A stretch of DNA of 38,221 bases from Pholiota molesta (lineage: Eukaryota > Basidiomycota > Agaricomycetes > Agaricales > Strophariaceae): positions 1 through 38,221 of the forward strand of contig JACGCK010000332.1 in NCBI GenBank assembly GCA_014925825.1. Reading direction: 5' to 3'. The notes beneath the pieces were generated by a model that was given only the letters and a program-made list of their open reading frames with translations, did not search any database and was not told where the DNA came from. Position 1 is the stretch's first letter, and each line of letters begins with the position of its first letter. Shown piece by piece: positions 1 through 10,293 of the stretch. A program made the position numbers and the translations under genes.

Positions 1-976
1 TATCGCGGTTGAGGACCCCCAAATCGCCTACGTCTTGGACGAGCTTGACCGCCGCCTTCCCTATATCGTGCCACAGCTCTTGGTTCGGTATTCGTTCGGG
101 GATGTCGCGTAGAGGATAGGAGGGTGATTTGTATTCCATCAGCAGCCCCTGCACGGGGGCTACTCCGCGGCTTCTTCTGGCCTTGTCGCGTACGCGAACT
201 GTACCATAGAGGACCGGGACCTTCTCGCCTTGAACATCAGCCAACGTTCGATACACTTCCAGCTCTTGCGCGTATAGTTTGTCGCACCACTTCTGGAGGT
301 ATGCTTCGCGATGCCCAGGTGTCCACCTCTGGTTGAAAGCCTCCTTCGCCGATTTATAGTCCTCGTCACTCCCCCCACTCGTTGATGTCGATTCTCCCTC
401 TGAATTATGTCCATCGTACCAAGAATCCCCTTCGACGTCATCAGAAACTTTGATTTCTGGCTTTTGATTCCGGGGCAGTGCCTGGAACGCGAGGAAATCC
501 GCCTCGATATCCGGTGTCCACTCGGAAGCCTCATAATCGTCCCGAAGCCCCTTCGCAAAGCGCCTATCGCAGAGCTTGAGGATCATATGCGCCGTCCCAG
601 AAAGCCGTTTCTTCTTCGGGATGCGCCATGCGCGCGACGTCTCTCGGCTGTACGACACAAGGTCGACCAAGAGCACGCAGGAAAAGGTCGTCGACAGCGT
701 CCGGACGACCTGCACGGACATGGAGATGGGCTTCTTCGCGCGCCGTGCAGCAGCATTATCCGCCTCCGGCTGGTCGCCCGCCTCTTCCGGGTAGTAGTCG
801 ACCTGGATTACGGATCCGTCTGGATAGGGATAGTGGCGCACTTGGGGGGCGTCGTCGACGACTTTGGCCATGGGCACAATAAGCTCGTCCGTCGTATGGA
901 AGGAATGCAGAGGAAGGGTCCGGGCGACGAGTGCATCATTTGACGCCTTATGGTTCACGCATGCCCAGTACCCCAT
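1..976 (-). CDS. Protein-kinase-like protein, N-terminal part, cut by window edge
   Basis: One open frame runs from an ATG at 976 (MGYWACVNHK) to the window edge without a stop, about 325 codons. Its middle has an acidic low-complexity stretch (GESTSTSGGSDEDYKSA) followed by a conserved-looking block: ELEVYRTLADVQGEKVPVLYG, a GLLMEY segment resembling a kinase hinge, and then LRDIPERIPNQELWHDIGKAAVKLV. The last visible residues are LNRD, which sits where the HRD catalytic loop falls in the fungal FunK-like and related Agaricomycete kinase-domain proteins. The remaining catalytic loop and C-lobe lie outside the window. I saw no clear glycine-rich loop or VAIK lysine in the visible part, so activity cannot be judged. 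An upstream exon could exist; the 976 ATG was chosen because the coding-like frame begins there. Function is inferred from remembered family resemblance only. Confidence 0.72.
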   Translation of the reverse strand, partial: MGYWACVNHKASNDALVARTLPLHSFHTTDELIVPMAKVVDDAPQVRHYPYPDGSVIQVDYYPEEAGDQPEADNAAARRAKKPISMSVQVVRTLSTTFSCVLLVDLVSYSRETSRAWRIPKKKRLSGTAHMILKLCDRRFAKGLRDDYEASEWTPDIEADFLAFQALPRNQKPEIKVSDDVEGDSWYDGHNSEGESTSTSGGSDEDYKSAKEAFNQRWTPGHREAYLQKWCDKLYAQELEVYRTLADVQGEKVPVLYGTVRVRDKARRSRGVAPVQGLLMEYKSPSYPLRDIPERIPNQELWHDIGKAAVKLVQDVGDLGVLNRD

Positions 977-2623
977 CAGTGAAGCACCAAAAGGGATGCG
1001 CTAGAGGCAGAGATGGGCCATTAGATGGAGGCGTCTCGTCGGCTGCTTGGTCTTGGAAGTTTTCCTTTTGAAGATGTGGCGTTGCAGTGTTGTTCCCGAG
1101 ATTGGCAAGGAAATTCGTGTTCAACATCATCATGGCGACTCTGATGAAATTTATTCACGAAGATCGCTCGATCAGAAAATACCGGTTCCGTTGAAATTAT
1201 GGACCTTTATGGACTCACAGCTCAAAACTTCCGACCTCTTCCAATACAACTGAGGCCTGAAGCTCTGACATCCATAATATGGTCTTGGTCTTTGAAAGCT
1301 ACTATGACCTGAGTGATACCAAATTGGTAGGCATGCAAGAATGTAGCCCACATTTGGCTTTCTCACGCTCTTTCTTACAGGTCTCCTCGCTCTTTCTCCT
1401 CTCCTCCTGCAGGCGGGACTCCGTCCATGGCACCCTGGCAACAACGTAGAGGAATTTCAATGAACTTCATAATACACCTCAAGTAGCTTGGTATGGGCAG
1501 CCTCGATTTTTAAGCAGGCGCTTATGATCTCTTCAAACCAGCTTTACCTCTCGCGCAACTCTCGCGCAACCCCAGGCCACAGCATCATCTGAGCTAAAAA
1601 CCCTACTAATATCGCTCTATATTTCAGTTTCTGAGCTATGATAGCCCACGATTTGCACCTCCGCAGTAAAATGGTACGTTAACAATTGTCAGGAACTTTT
1701 CATTCGGTAACTCATTCGAGTCATTTGCATGCTGGACGTCTTTTAGACTTTAATTTGAGCGATATGACATCAGTCGGCGATTCATTCCTTCACATTGAAT
1801 CCCCGTTGGTGACCCAAGTGGCTTAATTTCCAAATGCAGTTTGTTCAAAGATACAGCGACTTGCATAATAATGTTTTGCAGTTCCGGGCATCATTCAAAG
1901 CAGGGCCGAACAGAATTCCTGTGGATAAAACTTGGATGAAACTGCAAAGTTCAAATCAATATGCAAGTCCCTGTAAGTGTATCTGGAATGCAAACCAAGA
2001 TACGTACATGGTCCAAGTCAGTCATTTTAATTGTCTGAATCGTTTTTCTCATGCGCTATATGGTCCGCCGAGTACTTTCCAGCTCTCTATTGTGTACAAT
2101 TGTCCACGTTCAGCTCCGGTTTTCCAACTCCAACTCGATAACGAGGAATGCACGCTTAGCGATACCTTCTTAAGTTTGCGCATACTGTGGCTCTTGCTAT
2201 GATCTGGATCTCCAGAAAGGCAAAACCACGCAGTTATCTGAACCTTCTTTGGGTGCTTGGCCGGATTGTCAATTCAGGAATCAGTACTCAGTACCGGTTT
2301 CGGAATCTAAGAATGCATGCTATTGATCATCTGCTTCCAATCTCCTGGATGTATTATATTGTTTTCTTTTCCTCTCTTGCGATCGATGCCTGCCCGCCGT
2401 GGCGCTATCCGTGAGACTCTTCTGATTTCATCTACCGTCAACCTGGTCGGAATGGGAAGCCATACAGCCGCGCAATGATACTCTTGGCCCTGCTTGAAGA
2501 ATTGGGTCAACAATATGAATTATGTACGTGTGTACCCCTGTTCTTCCGCCCTGAGCATTGAATCGAGATCTTACAGGAGGATATATAGGCCAGCTTCATT
2601 TCCAGTCCCGCCTCCCAAAGACT
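977..2623. other. Long spacer without a recognisable gene
   Basis: About 1.6 kb of AT-richer DNA lies between the kinase-like gene and the F-box gene. A 122-codon plus-strand frame at 1834-2202 is open, but its translation shows no family I recognise and no splice-linked neighbours. The two flanking genes point away from each other, so both promoters should lie here. I saw no repeat pair or transposon signature. Confidence 0.5.
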
Positions 2624-4066
2624 ATGATGTACCCCCAAATACCCCAAGAGCTCAACAACGAGATCATAGGATTTCTGCGAAACGACAACGCCGCCCTCAA
2701 ATCGTGCGCATTGACCTGCCGATCATTTCTCCCCGAGTCTCAGAGGCAACTTTTCTCCGCCATTTCGCTGTATCCTTCGACATGTGTGGAGGGCCCTACT
2801 AGCTCGGATTTCAAACGCTTCCTGGAGGCCGCCCCATATCTTTCGGAATACGTACATAGGCTCGAGATCCACGATCTGTCTCGTCCCGGCCAAACGTACG
2901 ACCAAGACCTCATTTCCTGCCTTCGGTATCTTCGCAATCTCAAGGCGCTAAAGGTCCGGTGTCCTCAAGGAAGATTTGATATACGAAGATGGGAAGATAT
3001 CCGTCGCGGGGGGCTGCTGGCGGCACTGCTCGAGACGATGAAGCTACCCACCCTTACTTGTCTGGACTTCGACTGCCTACCTTTTTCACTGGTCGCCCAT
3101 TGTCCCACTCTGAAGCATTTGAAATTACGAAAGCCAGATCCAGACCTCGCTGTCGACGATAAGATGGCGATTTTAACATGTGTCTACCCAGAATCGCTGT
3201 GCGTCGACTTACGCGAGCCGTCTGCGATGTGCAGAAAAGTTGATAGGAGAACAGACTGGGCAGAGGAAAGTCGAAAGAGCCAAATCGATTTGACCAACTT
3301 GAAGATGCTTTCTATCATCACCGATGCTCAAGAATGGGAGGAACGCTGCGAAGCGTGGTCAATCTTGAAAGCTTCTATTGGAACACTGGAAATGCTTTCA
3401 TTTGAAGTAGAGGCGTCGTCCGGAATGTTTTGGCTCAGTAAGTATTATTCTTTGCCTTTATAAAATTATTGCAGCTTCAGTCACTGACCATACCCCTATA
3501 AAAGATACAGCATTCCAAGCACGCACTGTCATCGAAAACCCCGTGGATTGGAGCTCGTTGAAGGCACTGCGAGTTCTTCAGGCGCGAATCACAGTAGTTT
3601 CCGCTCACGACCAATGGGGACTTGGCTTCTGCAACTTACTTCCATGGCTGCTTGGCTTGCTGCGGGCGCTAACGTCTTCTGGCTCCAGTGATATCGAAGA
3701 GCTGGTAATCCAGGTCAACTACAAGTTCCTGGACGACCAGATGATTGCTGTGTTAACATCGTGGAAGGACATCCTTTCGCATCTCTTCCGACGGGATCTG
3801 TTTCCACGGCTTCGCCAAGTACACATCATGGTTGGGTCTGAATCAAAGCTGCCCGCCCAAGGTATCGTCATAGTCCAGCAAATCGCGAGATATGCGCGGG
3901 CGATATATAACAAGAGGTGTCCTCAAATCGCAGTGTCGCTTTCCACCAAATGTAAGTATTGTTCCCTAGATTCTAATTGACGTACTAACGGCTTGTTCGG
4001 ATAATCTCAGTCTTTGACGATGATACATCCCCACTTCCAATGGAAAGGCTTCCAGTGTGCATGTGA
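2624..4066 (+). CDS. F-box protein with leucine-rich C-terminal region
   Basis: Three exons (2624-3437, 3505-3951, 4011-4066) join in frame to give 438 aa. The introns are 67 and 59 nt, both start GTAAGT, and the second holds a TACTAAC branch-site match. The start MMYPQIPQELNNEI places an F-box at about residues 5-47 (IPQELNNEIIGFL, then ALKSCALTCRSFLPESQRQL), matching the Agaricomycete F-box consensus of I/LPxEL, then CALVCRxF and R. The rest is leucine-rich and irregular (LRYLRNLKALKV, MKLPTLTCLDFDCLPFSL), as in the substrate-binding half of F-box/LRR-like proteins. F-box proteins dock through Skp1 to Cullin-1 ubiquitin ligases. The target here is unknown. The 56 nt last exon encodes only a short acidic tail and is the least certain part. 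Confidence 0.85.
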
Positions 4067-4746
4067 TATTAGTATGTAGGCAATGGCATTAGATGTCCAT
4101 GTCATAGCTTGGAAGCTCAGCATAAGCCAGAGGTGCCAAGATATCGAAAAGGGAGCCGCGAGGGTCATCCTCCATATCATACATATATTCATATAGACAG
4201 AACGACGCAAGATGGATTGAATGGCGAGCGGCTTCGGTTTCTTGAGGGTCAAATTAACAACAAATTAAAGGAGAGTGTCCGTTGATGAACCCATTGTCCA
4301 GACTCCATGCCCATAGAAGCCCCCATCGAGGTCTAGGATCAGTACACTATCCATCCATTTCCGATATTTAGACAGAGTTGATGCCATACACCATACATGA
4401 AATTCCATGAATGATGAAACGTTGGCCTGCAAAACGAATTTCAATGTATGAGTTGGAGGATTAGAGCAGGTACATCGAACAGATGTCGGCGCGTCAACGT
4501 TGGTACAAGATCACCAGAAAATGACAAGTGCTCTTGCGTTTTTGCAAGGGAGTAGAATCGATAGAGCATGTCTGGAGCCAATCTGGAGCAACGTTCCTAG
4601 CAAGGGCTAACCATGGGCGGAATTCGGGTGTGTGTCTCTGTTTATTTTTCCGGCCACCGCTGTTGCTTTTGCTGTGACTGCAAGTGACCAATCCGTTCTC
4701 CACCTCCGTCCTCGCCGCCAGTCCATCGTTACTGGCGCCCCCCACC
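4067..4746. other. Spacer upstream of mS38 gene
   Basis: About 680 bp contain no frame I can assign. It holds the 3' flank of the F-box gene and the promoter of the next gene. No TATA-like element or repeat stood out. Confidence 0.5.
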
Positions 4747-5780
4747 ATGTCGGCTTTCAGCCGACTCATCAATCTTCCTGCATCCCGCAGGACGTATTCT
4801 TCGTATTTCTCGTCAAAGGCGGGTGGCGGTCGATACTTCAACTCGGCCAAATCACCCAAGGTTTCCGTCGTCACTCCCACCACGAACAGCACGAACACCA
4901 CTAATGCAAATGCAAAGAATGATTCCCCGGCTGCCGCCGACTCTCAGCAGAAGCAGCAGCAAGACGGTGTCTCGCAGAACGCAACTTCCTCGGGAAGCCT
5001 AGGAGAATCACAGGCATCTCCATCTGCAGCCTCGTCCGCCACCGCCCCCGCAGAGGGTGCGAACAGTCCTACCAGCACCGCCAGCGACTTCGGTGCCTCC
5101 CAGCTCTACGTCCCACCGCTCTCCATCACGGCCAAGGACTTCAAGATGCACCATTTCTTCTCCCTGCACCGCCCTTTGCTGCTGCTCAACGAGCCCGCCA
5201 GCATCTTCCGTGCCGTCGCCCCGAACCAGCCGCTCTTCCCCCCGCCACCACCGGCGCCCACTCCCGATAGCAACGCCTATCCATTTGGGCTTGGGCTCGG
5301 AGAGGCGCCGTACGACCCCTTCGTGGACGCCGATGCCGAGGCCGCGAGGCAGCTGACGCGGGCGCTGACGATGGCGCGCGCGGAGTCGGCCCTTGCGTGG
5401 GAGAAGACCCTGAAGCACCTCGGGCTGGATGTGTCAAAGGATGCGGACCGCGTAGGCTTGCAGGAGCAGTTCGAGAAGGACTGGGAGGAGGTGTTGTTGG
5501 ATAGTACGAAGAGGAAGAGGCGAAAGAAGATGAAGAAACATAAGTAAGTTTTTTTGTTTCTCCCTTTTATTTGCTGAGCGGTTGCTTTGGGTATGCTCGC
5601 ATATCTTTTTTTCTTTCCACTTCGTATATTCAGTGAATTCCAGTGCTGATTTTATTCCTTTTGTCCAGGCTAAAGAAGCGACGCAGGGTAAGCTCTTTTC
5701 CAGTTCATCGATAGTCGCACATCGATGCTCATCCTTAATCTTTCTAGGCTACGCGATCAGAACGATTAAGGATGAAATAG
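4747..5780 (+). CDS. COX24: Mitochondrial small-subunit ribosomal protein mS38 (Cox24/AURKAIP1 family)
   Basis: Exons 4747-5543, 5669-5687 and 5748-5780 give 282 aa. The start MSAFSRLINLPASRRTYSSYF has a good context (CCACCATGT) and resembles a mitochondrial presequence, rich in Ser and Arg with no early acidic residues. A Ser/Ala/Asn-rich linker (about residues 40-115) is followed by a block containing MHHFFSLHRPLLLLNE. The end is the family hallmark, a very basic mS38 domain KRKRRKKMKKHKLKKRRRAT continuing to SERLRMK. This domain binds the 3' end region of small-subunit rRNA; the yeast protein, Cox24, is needed for mitochondrial translation. The basic domain is assembled across a 19 nt micro-exon (5669-5687). 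An in-frame ATG 21 codons upstream (4684) is possible but has a poorer context. Confidence 0.87.
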
Positions 5781-6163
5781 GCCTTTCTCGATTTCCCTGG
5801 ATTCTACCATCACCATATCACAAGCAATGCAGTGTGTTCCCTCCTACTGTAGCTAATTCCATAAATGCATCTTTCCCTCTCTCCACTTGCCCGACCTTGC
5901 GATTCATAAGTATATGGAAAGGACAAGTTCGAAAAGATACAGAAGCAATGTCCGTCTGGAACTGAAATGGTGGATGTGTCAACAACAGACATGCGAATAT
6001 GTGTTGTACAAATGGCTTGGTAAGATTGGAACGTATTGACTAGGCCTATCTATAAACTACAACGTCATCAACCGATAAACGTCCATTTCCCAGATGTCAG
6101 AGTACCAGCCTCCAGAACCGATAACAAACAAAAGTATAAAAGGATACGATAACAGCGAGCCCA
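5781..6163. other. Convergent spacer between mS38 and the retropepsin-like gene
   Basis: The 383 bp between two stop codons on opposite strands should hold both 3' UTRs. I see no gene and no strong hairpin. Confidence 0.5.
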
Positions 6164-7771
6164 TCAAGTCACAGTGACAATTTCGCCTCTCCCATCTTTC
6201 AGAATGACAAGCTCGCACTCAATCTTCTCCCCAGTATCCATACATACCACATCTGTCGGATCAATCGAGTGCATCCTGATCTGCCTCTTCTCGATGAACG
6301 AGCGCCCGAGCACGACGTCGAAATGCGGCTCCTCCGACAGATACACCTCCACCATCACCGGCTTGGGCCCCGCCCCGTTCGTCCTCGCCACCGACGGCTC
6401 TTCGTCGCCCGCGTAGGCCCGCCGCCGCCCGCCGCCCGCGCCGTCCCTGCTGCGCACGCTGCGCGTCTTCCCGCCGCGCAGCGACGGCGCCTGCGCGGCG
6501 GGCAGCGCGAGGCCCGGCGCGCGCGGGACGAGTACGGCGTGGACTCGGCCGTGCGCGCGGGGGCGGCGCTGAGGCCCAGGAAGGCGTCGGGGCGCTGGTA
6601 GCCCGCGGCGGGCAGGTGGGGCTGGGCCGCGGACGGGGCGAGCGTGATCGGCCACGTCCCGATGTTGACGAGCCCGCCGTAGCCGTAGTTGCCGGGCGCG
6701 GTGTCCTGCGGGATGAACCCGTGCTTTATCGCGAATTTGCGCGAGATGTAGACGTGGCGGTAGCCTGACTTGAGCAGCATCCGGACTGTGTTGGTGGTGT
6801 ATATATACACCGGTGATTGGATGTCAAGGACAGGAAAGAGTGGTGATTGTAGCGTGGCATGTACATATGTACGCGGGCAGCGGAATAGACGCGCGAAGAA
6901 TAGATTTCAGATGCATATCAGCAAAGAACGCCCATAAAACAAGAGAGAGAGAGGAAACCTTCACGCACCATTATGCACTGGCCCAATCTGGCCCATAACC
7001 GTGCGCACCCCGTTCTCCGAGTGGAAGCGGTCAAACTGCTTCTTGAACTTGGGCACGCCGTCGTCCTCGTCGCCCTCGCCCTCCCCGCCGCGCCTGCTCC
7101 GCCGCCCCGTCGACGCCCGTGAGGGCGCAGGCGAGCGCCGCTGCGGCACGGGGGCGGCGGCCGCACGCGCGGGCTGGAAGACGTAGTACGCCGCGTTGCG
7201 GTACGCGGGCGGCGCGGGGAGGGCGGCGTGCGGGTTGTGCAGGTGCAGCGTCGGCGTCGCGGGCATCGCGGCCGGCGGCGGCGCGATGACGGGTGGCGGC
7301 GAGCTGGGCAGCTGGACGCGGGAGGACGAGGCGACCGGCGGTCCGTCGTCGGGCGCGGTTGGCGGTGAGTGTAGGTATTCGTCCTGCTGCTGCTGCTGCT
7401 GGCGCCGCCAGACGAAGATGCTGTAGTCTGAGTCTGTGGGCAACGCCGTTGGTGAGCACATGTTCGCGGTTTTCGGGGTTGTGGACGCGGGGTCGTCGAG
7501 CGGCATGTACTCACCGTCGTCCAAATTCCAAATCGCCTCGTTGTATTCGTATTTGAGCCATCCAGGACCGACACGCTCTCCATAATAGTCGGTGTTCGCC
7601 TTTCGACTGAGCTTGTTGTAGAGCTCCAATAGCGTTTCCTGTGTTACTGCGGGCGCTAGTCAGCGAACCCCGTGCCGAGAAGGTTGGCTTGGACTCACGG
7701 GAATGGACAATCGCAAAGGATGAAGTGGGTGTATGGATGTTGAGAATAGATGGCGCGCCTCCCAGGGCCAT
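6164..7771 (-). CDS. Uncharacterised basidiomycete protein with possible retropepsin-like domain (catalytic Asp missing)
   Basis: Exon 1 is 7771-7699 (MALGGAPSILNIHTPTSSF), exon 2 is 7646-6969, and exon 3 runs from 6785 to the stop at 6164. The introns are 52 and 183 nt, both phase 1. Exon 2 carries ETLLELYNKLSRKANTDYYG, GPGWLKYEYNEAIWNLDDGE, a Gln run (CAG/CTG tract near 7385) and a Pro/Ala-rich linker. Exon 3 begins VRMLLKSGYRHVYISRKFAI and ends with EEPHFDVVLGRSFIEKRQI plus a conserved-looking C-terminus. The spacing recalls retropepsin-like domains (DSGA..FIS..FA...G, flap, then an ILGR.F psi-loop), but the position of the catalytic Asp is Lys (KSG). The reading frame slips by one base at about 6510-6528 in a GC-rich run: upstream it reads TAESTPYSSRAR, downstream PGLALPAAQAPSLRGGK. 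This may be an assembly error. I do not know the function. Confidence 0.82.
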
Positions 7772-8054
7772 CGCGGTGGAGTGGCGGTGGACGATGAACG
7801 AGACGATGGGAGGATGGGTAGTGCAGAAAGTGATGCCATATTTACCAATGCTTTTTATAGATTTGTGTCACAACACGGGGACCCAGTTCCTCAGTGGTAA
7901 CCAATGCTTGTCTGCACCTACAAATCACATGGAAAGCAAGTAACCTGGAATTAGGGCTCGTAATACAAATGTATGTATACAGAAGATAGAGCAACACAGA
8001 AAAAAATTCCAGATGGCAGAAGATCACCCCTATTATCATACAACACACCACCCT

Positions 8055-9141
8055 CTACTTTGGAATGTTATCCCTAGCTTGCTGCTTAATGCGTCGCCTG
8101 GAAGAGATCAATTTTAGCAGTAGAATATGAATTCAAGTAAACAAAGCATACTCATAAGCTGTCTTGTCATTTCTATTGGTAATCAAAATGGTCAACAAAG
8201 GAATCACAGCGAAGGATTAAAAACATACTTGAACATGGTATAAGCATCACTTTGAGCAGGGTCATTGACATTGGGGTTATCGAGCAGATCTTGAATCCCT
8301 AGGAGAATCTATGCAAAACGAAAGGGATTAGGCTTAAGTTGTTCATCGCTTGAGAATTGGACAGGATAAGATAACATACCTGTTTGATGGTGATAGCAGG
8401 CTTCCACGATTTCTCTTCGTCAAGAATCGACAGGCACACAGTTCCCGATGGATAGACGTTAGGGTGGAACAGCGGAGGAGAAAATTTACCTGCGATCCAA
8501 TTTATATTCAGTTCCTTCAGAATCGAGCATTGATGAAGAATGACTGACACTTTGGTGGTTTGGATGGGTAATCTGTGGTGAAGAAGGAATAAGGACGGGG
8601 TCAATAAATAAACTCAATAGAACACTGTGAGACGGTGTACCTTCAGGGAAGTTCATTATCAGTTTGAACAAACCTCCTTCCCATGCCGTCTTTAAAAAAG
8701 GCCACAGTCAGTCTTGTTCGCAATATGGGTGGAACCTCGAAAGACGCGTCGGATCCGTGGCGTAGGAGGTATCCTGACGTGTAATACGTCCTCCTGGAGA
8801 GAATTACCCACCTTCTGTTTACCAGGAATGCCGACTTCCCATTCCATTAAGTTCATAGACCCATCAGCTGCTTTGGTGGGCTTAGCATAGAATCCCTGCA
8901 AAAAGAGAAAGATTGTGAGTACAAAAGTTACCCAAAATTCAAGAGTCAAAATTCAGAATTTAAGAAGAACTAGCGAAGAACATTGGCTCATTGCAAACGA
9001 GCGCTACTAGCAGCAGAGTAGCTCCGTGTTGGACATCGGGCTCGTGGAAAAGGGAGCGCGCGAAGGGGGACTCACAAAGGGGTGGTCTTTGCGCCATTGT
9101 TTACGCTCTTCAGCAAGACGGGTTCTGCAAATGCCTGACAT
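8055..9141 (-). CDS. UBC9: SUMO-conjugating enzyme E2 UBC9
   Basis: Eight exons (9141-9076, 8895-8812, 8689-8641, 8572-8549, 8489-8380, 8308-8229, 8172-8152, 8097-8055) join in frame to 158 aa, the normal UBC9 length. The start is [20 protein letters not shown]. Family landmarks are all present: [41 protein letters not shown] and [11 protein letters not shown]. Counting residues puts the active-site cysteine at C93, exactly where it lies in UBC9. The C-terminus ([20 protein letters not shown]) fits. UBC9 takes SUMO from the Aos1/Uba2 E1 and transfers it to substrate lysines, mainly in the nucleus. The gene is very intron-dense, with exons of only 24 and 21 nt. The upstream E1-binding N-terminal helix is encoded by exon 1 alone. 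Confidence 0.97.
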
Positions 9142-9450
9142 GGTGAGATGGGCTGGGAGATGTGTGGAGGCTGAGGGCAGTCTTTGAGCGCAGTGGCATC
9201 TCAGGAACTCTCGGCTGACTCAGCGACCCTCGAACCAAATTGTGCCAAAATAAAATGTTCTCAAGCGCCCATACTGAGTACTCGCGCCCACAGCTCGCGC
9301 CGTCTCTTACAACTGAACAATAGAGATAGCCATGACGATATACTCAAGTTTACGAGATGTGGAGTTACGTGAAATAAATTTCTCATTAACAGGTCGACTA
9401 GGTATGTTGCAAGATTCAAGATAAGTATATCATGAAGCTATCTGCGTTGC
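9142..9450. other. Spacer between UBC9 and SNU13
   Basis: About 310 bp lie between the UBC9 start and the SNU13 stop, both on minus. It must hold the SNU13 3' UTR and the UBC9 promoter. No distinct element was seen. Confidence 0.5.
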
Positions 9451-10015
9451 CTAGTACATCAACTTTTCAATCGCAGTCTTGATAGCGGTGATCTGAGCAG
9501 AAAGCTCTTTCGATTCACCGGTAGTGACGCTAGCGGCGATGACGGGCCTCGTGACGTTGCAAGCACGACCAAGAGCGGCCTTGGAGGGCAAAAAGATGTA
9601 GGGGACGTTCTAAAAGGTAATGGATGTGAACAACAAGCAAATTAGTAGGAGGATCTCAACGCACCTTCTCTTCGCAAAGGAGAGGAAGATGGAGCAAGAT
9701 CTCGAGGGGTTCGGTATCAGCAGTCAAGATGATAAACTCCGCGATACCACGGTTCAGGGTCTTGGTAGCTAGTAGAATGAATAGGTCAGTCGCAACGCCC
9801 ATCGTAGATTAGAGACCGAAGCTCACCTTCGTTGGCTCCCTTTTTCAGCTGCTTGTACTGTCCAGCTTGTTGAACAAGCTCAAGGATCTTGTGAAAGCAA
9901 ACGATTAGCCCATGCGATTCCTTGAATCTTGTTCCCAGAAATAAACACGCACAGAGTTGGTCAAGTCAGCTTTGGCTTCGGGCCAAGCCCTTCCATGAGA
10001 TCCATCGTCAGCCAT
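9451..10015 (-). CDS. SNU13: U4 snRNP / box C/D snoRNP protein SNU13 (15.5K, L7Ae family)
   Basis: Four exons (10015-9953, 9887-9827, 9768-9665, 9609-9451) give 128 aa, close to the usual 126-128. Key L7Ae-family stretches are present: [20 protein letters not shown], which forms the kink-turn RNA-binding surface, [18 protein letters not shown], then [20 protein letters not shown] and a C-terminal helix. The protein binds the kink-turn of U4 snRNA in the tri-snRNP and of box C/D snoRNAs, so it acts in both splicing and rRNA methylation in the nucleus. GANEATKTLN distinguishes SNU13 and NHP2 from ribosomal L7Ae/L30e; overall, including VPYIFLPSK, it reads as SNU13. The start [15 protein letters not shown] is the only one in frame near the first helix. 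Confidence 0.96.
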
Positions 10016-10293
10016 TGTAATGTTTTTATAGAGAATGAAGGGTAGGGCGGTGGTGACCTCACGGCTGATCCTTGGTCTGGTGTTGGTTGCAAAGAAGAGC
10101 GCGCGTTTGGAACGAATAAAAAATTGGGAGGCCATGGCTTACATAATTGACAGTGAAAGGCAGGTCACGGAGGCGATCCATTTTTAGAACCATATGTGCT
10201 GTGCCGGCTTTCCACCGGACTCAATCATCTCCTGCCAAAGTCAATTGGTATTTCCGAGCATGCCTCCTTTCACAGGCTTTCAACTATACCACG
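10016..10293. promoter_or_regulatory. Divergent promoter region SNU13 / cyclotransferase
   Basis: The 278 bp between two divergent start codons must contain both promoters. I see no clear TATA box, which is common for housekeeping genes. The call rests on position only. Confidence 0.5.

Noticed and set aside
1834..2202. 122-codon plus-strand open frame in the left spacer
   Set aside because: No recognisable motif, no splice partners and composition like the surrounding non-coding DNA.
5008..5418. Long minus frame opposite the mS38 gene
   Set aside because: Antisense shadow of the Ala/Pro-rich coding exon.
7380..7402. CTG/CAG trinucleotide run
   Set aside because: It encodes the Gln run of the retropepsin-like protein in frame and is short, so it is not reported as a separate repeat element.
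6918..7583. Long minus frame rich in Arg, Pro and Thr (SRTNTYTHRQPRPTT type)
   Set aside because: It is an out-of-frame shadow of exon 2 of the retropepsin-like gene in GC-rich sequence.
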